Position numbers and translations under genes: made by a program. The notes below the pieces were generated by a model. It was not told the DNA's origin and ran no database searches. It worked only from the letters and a program-made list of their open reading frames with translations. Positions 59,801 through 64,000 of a stretch of 64,000 nt of DNA are shown here, one piece after another. Within the stretch, counting starts at the first letter, position 1. Every line of letters begins with the position of its first letter. This stretch comes from Streptomyces melanogenes (GTDB taxonomy: Bacteria; Actinomycetota; Actinomycetes; Streptomycetales; Streptomycetaceae), in the NCBI RefSeq assembly GCF_014649795.1, contig NZ_BMTS01000010.1, forward strand, positions 1-64,000, in the 5' to 3' direction.

Positions 59801-59894
59801 CCAGCGGGACGGATTCGGGGTACACGGCGGGGCGGATGCGCTCGTCGAGGACTCGCTTGAGGCGGGCTTCGACCAGGCTGCGGTCGTCATGCAT
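56847..59894 (-). CDS. alpha-mannosidase, GH38
   Basis: A 1015-aa cytoplasmic family-38 alpha-mannosidase that trims alpha-mannose from glycans. An N-terminal beta-domain (1-250) precedes the catalytic domain. Zinc-site residues are H262 and D264 in GHAHIDSAWLWPLRET, and the probable nucleophile is D339 in GGMWVESDTNMPGSEAMARQ. A three-helix bundle and large C-terminal beta-sandwiches follow. ATG 59894 has GGAG 9 nt before it; no signal peptide. It is downstream of the GH85 and GH5 genes on the same strand, so it likely completes mannose removal from imported oligosaccharides. It overlaps the STAS gene end by 38 bp. Confidence 0.93.
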   Translation of the reverse strand: MHDDRSLVEARLKRVLDERIRPAVYPESVPLEVAVWHAPGEPVPVTEGLAGAPEPIKVGDAWGAPWGTSWFRVTGTVPAEWAGRTVEALLDLGFDENMPGFQCEGLVYRPDGTPVKGLNPRNQWVRVGAPAVGGEEVRLHIEAASNPVILDYHPFVPTALGDKETAGTEPQYRLARMDLAVFDETVWQLVLDLEVLGELMHELPVEGARRWDILRAIGRALDAVDLQDVNGSAAAARAELAGVLAVPAGPTAHRISAVGHAHIDSAWLWPLRETVRKVARTTSNMTALLEDEPDFVFTMSQAQQFAWIKEHRPEVYARVKKAVSDGRFVPAGGMWVESDTNMPGSEAMARQFVHGKRFFLDEFGVENDEAWLPDTFGFAAGLPQIIKAAGAKWLLTQKISWSQTNKFPHHTFQWEGIDGTRIFTHFPPVDTYNCSMKGSEIAHAARNFKDKGHARHSLAPTGWGDGGGGTTREMVAKAARLRSLEGSATVEWESPAEFFAKAQAEYPNAPVWVGELYLELHRATLTSQAKTKQGNRRSEHLLREAELWAATAAVRAGFPYPYEQVDRIWKTVLLHQFHDILPGSSIAWVHREAEKTYAAVARELNAIIDGAQRALAGEGAPGATLVFNSAPHTRDGVPAGGAAPAVRTGVSRAAPREGGGFVLDNGLLSVEIDARGLVVSAYDIGAGRETVAPGKAANLLQIHPDFPNMWDAWDVDAFYRNTVTDLTDLDQLVAVEDAGVAAVRIVRSFGDSKVTQLLSLAPGAQRLDIDTEVDWHETEKFLKAAFPLDVHAERYASETQFGHVHRPTHTNTSWEAAKFEACNHRFVHLEEPGWGVALVNDSTYGHDVTRTVRDAAEGPGTTTTVRVSLLRAPRFPDPETDQGLHRFRHALVPGATIGDAVREGYRVNLPERRVTGAAEVAPLVSVDEDAVVVSAVKLADDGSGDVVVRLYESRGGRARARLTPGFEADAVVATDLLERPLAESSSPELADGVVRLVLRPFELVTLRLTRTRSEG

Positions 59895-59947
59895 GAGGAT
59901 CTGCTCCGTGGGTCGAGGGTCGAGCGGGGTGCGAAGGGGGACGAGGG

Positions 59948-61993
59948 TTACCAGTGGTGGACGGTGGAGGCGGGTGCGGAGGCCGTGTACAGCTCGTCGA
60001 CGGCCCGTATCTCGAACCGCGCCGCCCGCTCGCCTCCTTCCGGCTTCAGTGCGGGAACGAAGAAGGCATTCCCGCACGTTCCCCCGAGGAAGCGGCGGCT
60101 TCCCCCGGGCAGCACGCGGTGCAGCTCGTAGTGGCGCACCGCGCCGGGCGCCCGGCGCCACGCGAAGCGCAGCGAGGTGCCCGCGGCGCCGGGCGCGGAG
60201 GCGGTGACGCGCAGCCGGGCAGGCGCGCCCGGTCGTCTCGCGGCGGCCGTGTCGCGCACCGCCAGCGCGCCCAGACGCCACTTGGCGCGCCCCTCGGCGG
60301 TGAGCCGGACGCCGAGCGAACGGACCGTCCCGGAAAGGGTGTTCAGCCGCAGGGTCGCGGTGGTCCAGCCGGAGCCGCCCGCCCGCAGGGTGCCCGCAGG
60401 GATGTAGGTGTACGGGACCGGCTCACCGGGTTCGGCGGGCTCGCGCAGGGCGACCGCCAGCTCGACGGTGACCGTGCCCGCGTCGGCCCGGTGGGTGAGC
60501 TCGACGACCGTGGACCGGGACAGCGGCAGCCGGGTCGCGTGGAGCTCGACCGTGGCGGGGGCGTCGAAGTCGCCGTCGACCAGGAGGCTGGACCCGCCGC
60601 GCCAGGCGTCCGCGAAGTCGAAGGCGACGGCCGGGCGGCGCCCGCTCGTGCGGACCACCCAGCGGCGGCCCGGGAGCCGGTCCTGGAGGCCGAGGTGGTT
60701 CCACTCGACGGCCGAGGTCACCTCGCCGCCCTCGTACCAGCGCAGACCGTGCCCGGTGTTGAAGGAGGTCGCGAACGGCAGCCGGTCGACGGTCGAGCGG
60801 TCCGCGACGACGGTCGCCGGGGCGCGCCAGCCGTCCGTGTCGGGCTGCGAGGGGTCGAGCGAACGCCCGGTCCAGAACCGGTCGTCGGCCGCGTGGAACT
60901 GTGCCGGGGTGCGCCCCGCGGGCAGCTGGTTGCGGGTCCACTCGGGCCGGTAGAGGCCGTACGAGACGACGTGCGCCCGGTCCCGGGGCACGATGGCGTC
61001 CCAGTCCACGGAGCTGTCCCATCCATGGGCCTCGACGTCGACACCGGCCCACAGGTCGTAGCGGTCGCGTCCGAGCCTCTCCGCAAGCTCACCGGAGGCC
61101 GCAAGGCGATCGCCCGACCACCGAAAGTCCACGAACATCGAGTCGGCACTGCGGAAGAAGTCCTGATTCCGCTCGTTGAGCGCTCCCTGCCACCCCACGG
61201 ACCCTTCCACCGTCATCGCGTCATACCAGGTGACCCGCAGCCCGGCGGCCTCGCTGCGCGCCTTGAGGTCCCGTACGAAGGCGAGCATGTCGGCGCCGAG
61301 GGCCGCGTCGCCGCCGTCGGTCTCGGCGTTGACGAACCACCCGTCGAAGCCGTGCGCGACCGCGACCGCGACGAGCTTCGCGGCGAGCGGGAACCGCCCG
61401 AGCGAGTCGCGCCGCACCAGGTCGCGGGTCCAGCGCAGCTCGCCGCCCCACGCGGTCGGCGGCAGGAAGACGGTGCCGAGCACGGGCACGCCGTTGCGGT
61501 GCGCCGCGTCCACGACGGGCGCGTTGGGCGCCAGGATCAGCCCCTCCCCCGCCGAACCGCCCCAGAAGACCAGCTCGTCGAGGTAGGCCCAGTGGGTGAG
61601 CGCGTAGTAGTCGGCGGTGGCCGCTCCCTGGGACGGGTTGCCCGCCGTGTGCTCGAACGACACGAGCGCCTGAATACGGGCCTGCCGGGCCCGCGCGCTC
61701 CGGTTCACCGCGACCGGCGTGAACCGCCGGGCGAGCGGCACAGTGGCGGCGTTGAAGGCCAGATCGGCGTCGTCCTCGGCCCGCCAGTCCTTGAGACTCC
61801 GCCAGGTGATGCCGGGCTCGGGGGTCCCGGAAGGGAACGAGTCCGGATACCAATACGAGGCGTACGGCTGAAGGTCGACGGGATCGCCAGCCGCTGCCCG
61901 AGCGGCAACGGCCGGGCCGACGACAGCAGCGGCCGCCCCGGCTCCGGCGAGGACGACGGTACGGCGGGTGGGTTCGTGGAGGGGCTGGGGCAT
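59948..61993 (-). CDS. secreted endo-beta-N-acetylglucosaminidase, GH85
   Basis: A 681-aa enzyme that cuts the chitobiose core of N-linked glycans, releasing the glycan from glycoprotein. A Tat signal (PTRRTVVLAGAGAAAAVVG) leads to a catalytic barrel beginning YASYWYPDSFPSGTPEPGI. The key Asn-Glu pair is N222 and E224 in DGWFVNAETDGGD; WYDAMTVEGSVGWQGALNER and WAGVDVEAHG are further GH85 features. The C-terminus has beta-sandwich and fibronectin-III-like modules. ATG 61993 has GGAG upstream. It would act outside the cell, feeding the sugar importer whose permease gene starts this cluster. Confidence 0.92.
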   Translation of the reverse strand: MPQPLHEPTRRTVVLAGAGAAAAVVGPAVAARAAAGDPVDLQPYASYWYPDSFPSGTPEPGITWRSLKDWRAEDDADLAFNAATVPLARRFTPVAVNRSARARQARIQALVSFEHTAGNPSQGAATADYYALTHWAYLDELVFWGGSAGEGLILAPNAPVVDAAHRNGVPVLGTVFLPPTAWGGELRWTRDLVRRDSLGRFPLAAKLVAVAVAHGFDGWFVNAETDGGDAALGADMLAFVRDLKARSEAAGLRVTWYDAMTVEGSVGWQGALNERNQDFFRSADSMFVDFRWSGDRLAASGELAERLGRDRYDLWAGVDVEAHGWDSSVDWDAIVPRDRAHVVSYGLYRPEWTRNQLPAGRTPAQFHAADDRFWTGRSLDPSQPDTDGWRAPATVVADRSTVDRLPFATSFNTGHGLRWYEGGEVTSAVEWNHLGLQDRLPGRRWVVRTSGRRPAVAFDFADAWRGGSSLLVDGDFDAPATVELHATRLPLSRSTVVELTHRADAGTVTVELAVALREPAEPGEPVPYTYIPAGTLRAGGSGWTTATLRLNTLSGTVRSLGVRLTAEGRAKWRLGALAVRDTAAARRPGAPARLRVTASAPGAAGTSLRFAWRRAPGAVRHYELHRVLPGGSRRFLGGTCGNAFFVPALKPEGGERAARFEIRAVDELYTASAPASTVHHW

Positions 61994-62057
61994 GAGGGGT
62001 CTCCGTTTCAGGTCGGGGAGGGTGTTGGGACGCACTTTTCGAAGTGGGGCACCCATA

Positions 62058-62105
62058 AGGGGCGCGGGGAACTGCGCGACCAGTTGGGGACGGCCCGCAG
62101 ACGAA
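62058..62105. repeat. 48-bp copy of the dispersed intergenic element
   Basis: This stretch is identical over 48 nt to 10536-10583, the right arm of the near-palindrome at 10390-10633. A weaker echo (GGCCCGCAGCCGAAG) follows near 62150. Only one arm is present, so it cannot form the long palindrome. It lies between the GH85 and GH5 genes, which run in the same direction. Confidence 0.85.
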
Positions 62106-62187
62106 TACACCGCCGCGGCCGAGCGCCGAGCTCACCGCGCCCAGCCACGCACGGCCCGCAGCCGAAGACGCCATCGCCCCGCCGGGC

Positions 62188-63438
62188 TCAGCCCACGGCA
62201 TCCGGGAACACCACTTCGCCGATCCCGCGCAGCGCCAAGTGCTCCTTGTCATCAACACGGCTCGCCAACACCACCGCAGGCCGCACCCCCTCCCCCACCA
62301 GCCGAGCGAACGCCTCGAACACCGACCCCCCGGGCGCACACACGGACCGGCGCGGCGCCAGCACCTCGTCCCCCGCGTCGACGACAAGCGCGGTAGTCCG
62401 GGGCGCGGGCGCGTGCACACGCCCCCGCCACTCCCGGGCAAGCCGAGCCACGGCCTCCCCCGCAGGCTTGACCCGCCCGGAACTGGTCAACAACCCCAGG
62501 CTGTACTCCAGTTCGGGAAAGTCGGCCAGCGACCGGTCCACGTCGTGGGAGCACCACCACGTGACCCCCCACAGATCCGCGCAGTCCAGCGCGTTCACCA
62601 CCGTCGCCTCGGTGAACGCCGCCGCGTGCCCGGCGGGGATCAAGGGGGCGGGCGCGCCCACCTCCTGGAGCCACACCGGCCGGTGCGGGTCGTCGGCCCA
62701 GGCCTTCGAGAGCTCCACGAGGTACGCGGCGTGGTGCTCGGTCGCGACGCCGTCGCGCCCGTGCGCCTGGGCCGTACCGTTGAACACCCACGAGTGCACG
62801 GTGGTCATGGCGCCGACCCGGGCCGCGTGCGCGGGGGTGAACGGCTGGTCGTCCTGGTACCAGGCGGCGTCGTACTCCGCGTGCACATGAGGCTTGCCAG
62901 GCGCCCCCTCCTCGCACGCGGCGAGCATCCGCCCCAGCCACGCCCCGGCCTGCTCGGGCGTGATGCGGTCGGGGTCGGGGTGCGGCCCGGCCGCGAACTG
63001 GTTGATCTCGTTGCCGAGCGTCATCCCGATGAAGTTGGGCCGGTCCGCGAGCGCCCCCGCAAGCGTGCGCAGCAGCGCCGCCTGCCCGTCGAGCACCTCG
63101 GGGTCGGTGAAGAGGCTGCGCCGGTGCCAGGTCTGCGTCCAGGCGGGCAGGAAGTCGAAGCTCGACAGATGGCCCTGGAGGCCGTCGACGTTGACGTCGA
63201 GGCCGCGTTCGCCCGCCGCGTCGGCGAGCTGGACCAGCTGCTCGACCGCGCGCGGCCGGATCAGGGTGCGGTTGGGCTGGAAGTACGGCCACACCGGGAA
63301 GACCCGGATGTGGTCGAGGCCGAGGGCCGCGATCGCGTCGAGGTCGGCGCGTACGGCGTCGAGGTCGAAGTCGAGCCAGTGGTGGAACCACCCCTGGCCG
63401 GGCGTGTAGTTGGCGCCGAAGCGCACGGCGGCAGGCAT
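62188..63438 (-). CDS. GH5 (subfamily 18-like) beta-mannosidase
   Basis: A 416-aa cytoplasmic glycosidase with a GH5-type barrel. The acid/base Glu is E144 in GMTLGNEINQF and the nucleophile E259 in PVWLQEVGAP; MTTVHSWVFNGTAQAHG and WGVTWWCSHDVDRSL line the site. I assign it to the GH5_18 type, known in bifidobacteria to split Man-beta-1,4-GlcNAc from N-glycan cores, on sequence impression plus context (GH85 and GH38 downstream, sugar permease upstream). Two in-frame ATGs (63459 and 63438) lie in a 21-bp tandem duplication, and either may start translation. No signal peptide is visible. Confidence 0.82.
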   Translation of the reverse strand: MPAAVRFGANYTPGQGWFHHWLDFDLDAVRADLDAIAALGLDHIRVFPVWPYFQPNRTLIRPRAVEQLVQLADAAGERGLDVNVDGLQGHLSSFDFLPAWTQTWHRRSLFTDPEVLDGQAALLRTLAGALADRPNFIGMTLGNEINQFAAGPHPDPDRITPEQAGAWLGRMLAACEEGAPGKPHVHAEYDAAWYQDDQPFTPAHAARVGAMTTVHSWVFNGTAQAHGRDGVATEHHAAYLVELSKAWADDPHRPVWLQEVGAPAPLIPAGHAAAFTEATVVNALDCADLWGVTWWCSHDVDRSLADFPELEYSLGLLTSSGRVKPAGEAVARLAREWRGRVHAPAPRTTALVVDAGDEVLAPRRSVCAPGGSVFEAFARLVGEGVRPAVVLASRVDDKEHLALRGIGEVVFPDAVG

Positions 63439-63474
63439 GCGGGCCTGTTCTGAAGGCATGCGGGTCCGTTCTGT
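63433..63474. repeat. 21-bp tandem duplication covering the GH5 start codon
   Basis: 63433-63453 and 63454-63474 are adjacent 21-nt units differing at 3 positions by eye. Each holds an in-frame ATG on the minus strand (63438 and 63459) and the same upstream bases. The duplication adds seven residues (MPSEQAR) to the N-terminus if the outer start is used. Confidence 0.75.
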
Positions 63475-63511
63475 GGGCGTACGGCGGGGCGGAGGAGCGG
63501 GGCCGCGGGGC

Positions 63512-64000
63512 TCAGCCCTTGACGGCTCCCTCGCCGACGCCGCGGAAGAAGTAACGCTGCAGGCAGGCGAAGAGCACGATGAGCGGGGCGACGGCGATGA
63601 CCGTGCCCGCCGCGACGAGCCGTTCGTCGTTGGCGAAGGTGCCGTGCAGGTAGTTCAGGCCGATGGTGAGGGTGAAGCGGTCCGGGTCGCTGAGGACGAT
63701 CAGCGGCCACAGGAAGTCGTCCCAGGCGCCCATGAAGGCGAAGATGGCGACCACGGCGAGGGTGCCCTTGACCGCGGGCAGCGCGATCCGCAGATACCGC
63801 TGCCAGGCGTTGGCGCCATCGACGTACGCCGCCTCCTCCACCTCGTACGGGAGGTTGAGGAAGGCGTTGCGCATCAGCAGGACGTTCATCGCGCCGATGG
63901 AGCCGGGCAGCAGGACCGCGATCAGGGTGTTGTTGAGGCCGAGGTCCCGCATGGTGGTGAACTGGGCGATGATGATGCCCTCGACGGGGACCAGCATGGC
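63512..64000 (-). CDS. sugar ABC transporter permease (partial, runs off the window)
   Basis: The C-terminal part (at least 162 codons) of a MalG-type CUT1 permease; the 5' end lies beyond position 64000. The EAA loop EVEEAAYVDGANAWQRYLRI and helices such as LAVVAIFAFMGAWDDFLWPL are clear. The family ending YFFRGVGEGAVKG matches MalG proteins. It precedes the GH5 gene by about 50-75 nt on the same strand and is probably the last transporter gene of an operon importing the glycan released by the GH85 enzyme. Confidence 0.9.
   Translation of the reverse strand, partial: AMLVPVEGIIIAQFTTMRDLGLNNTLIAVLLPGSIGAMNVLLMRNAFLNLPYEVEEAAYVDGANAWQRYLRIALPAVKGTLAVVAIFAFMGAWDDFLWPLIVLSDPDRFTLTIGLNYLHGTFANDERLVAAGTVIAVAPLIVLFACLQRYFFRGVGEGAVKG

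Noticed and set aside
57228..60131. A 967-codon open frame on the plus strand across the GH38 gene.
   Set aside because: It is an antisense shadow of a clearly real GH38 gene, with Arg/Gly/Val/Asp-rich low-complexity translation and no domain; high G+C removes stop codons.
59954..62890. A 978-codon plus-strand frame across the GH85 and GH5 genes.
   Set aside because: It is antisense to two genes with intact active-site motifs and runs through the dispersed repeat.
1..64000. tRNA, rRNA, CRISPR, insertion sequences or prophage genes.
   Set aside because: I saw no cloverleaf with CCA-type ends, no regular spacer-repeat array, and no transposase, integrase or phage structural genes other than the HK97-fold encapsulin.

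Overview
The window is chromosomal DNA of a Streptomyces or very close relative. The evidence is very high G+C with strong third-position G/C bias, a melC1-melC2 melanin operon, a mutA-mutB-meaB operon, several twin-arginine signal peptides, a LAETG sortase substrate, and near-total absence of TTA codons. I found only two TTA codons, in neighbouring genes. I see no rRNA, tRNA, CRISPR array, insertion sequence or prophage. All assignments come from reading translated sequence; no database search was run.

Layout: 0.1-5 kb holds an acyl-CoA dehydrogenase, a CBS-pair protein, a CtaG-type cytochrome oxidase assembly protein and an unusual TerD-CAP-CAP fusion. 5-10.4 kb holds a TetR/alcohol dehydrogenase divergon with two visible operator-like palindromes, the tyrosinase operon, and cystathionine beta-synthase followed by a ~245-bp near-palindromic element. 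10.6-14.6 kb is a translationally coupled FadR/unknown/GMC-oxidoreductase operon. 14.8-19.9 kb is methylmalonyl-CoA mutase with its GTPase chaperone. 19.9-25.6 kb has a SigC-like ECF sigma factor next to a Met/His-rich membrane protein, a luciferase-domain protein, an NfeD-like/flotillin pair and a secreted multicopper oxidase. 25.7-28.5 kb encodes a secreted serine protease and a secreted adenosine deaminase.

28.7-38.6 kb carries PTS-type dihydroxyacetone kinase (dhaKLM), a 2,4-dienoyl-CoA reductase, PadR and MarR regulators, a two-component system, an acetyltransferase, a phosphodiester glycosidase-like protein and a Nudix hydrolase. 38.6-44.8 kb is a beta-glucoside uptake and cleavage locus: a binding protein, two permeases and a GH1 enzyme, with a divergent ROK regulator. 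45-49 kb encodes secreted proteins: a discoidin/beta-helix protein, the LAETG protein and an esterase.

The most notable system is at 49.5-52.3 kb: an encapsulin shell gene with an inserted cyclic-nucleotide-binding-like domain (Family 2B type), overlapping by 14 bp a cysteine desulfurase with a long Pro-rich N-terminal extension (a probable encapsulated cargo). The shell gene has a TTA codon at position 34, and the esterase gene just upstream has one at position 6. This predicts bldA-dependent, developmentally timed expression. The window ends (56.8-64 kb) in a minus-strand glycan-degradation locus: a truncated sugar-ABC permease, a GH5_18-like beta-mannosidase, a GH85 endo-beta-N-acetylglucosaminidase and a GH38 alpha-mannosidase. 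That set fits breakdown of N-glycans.
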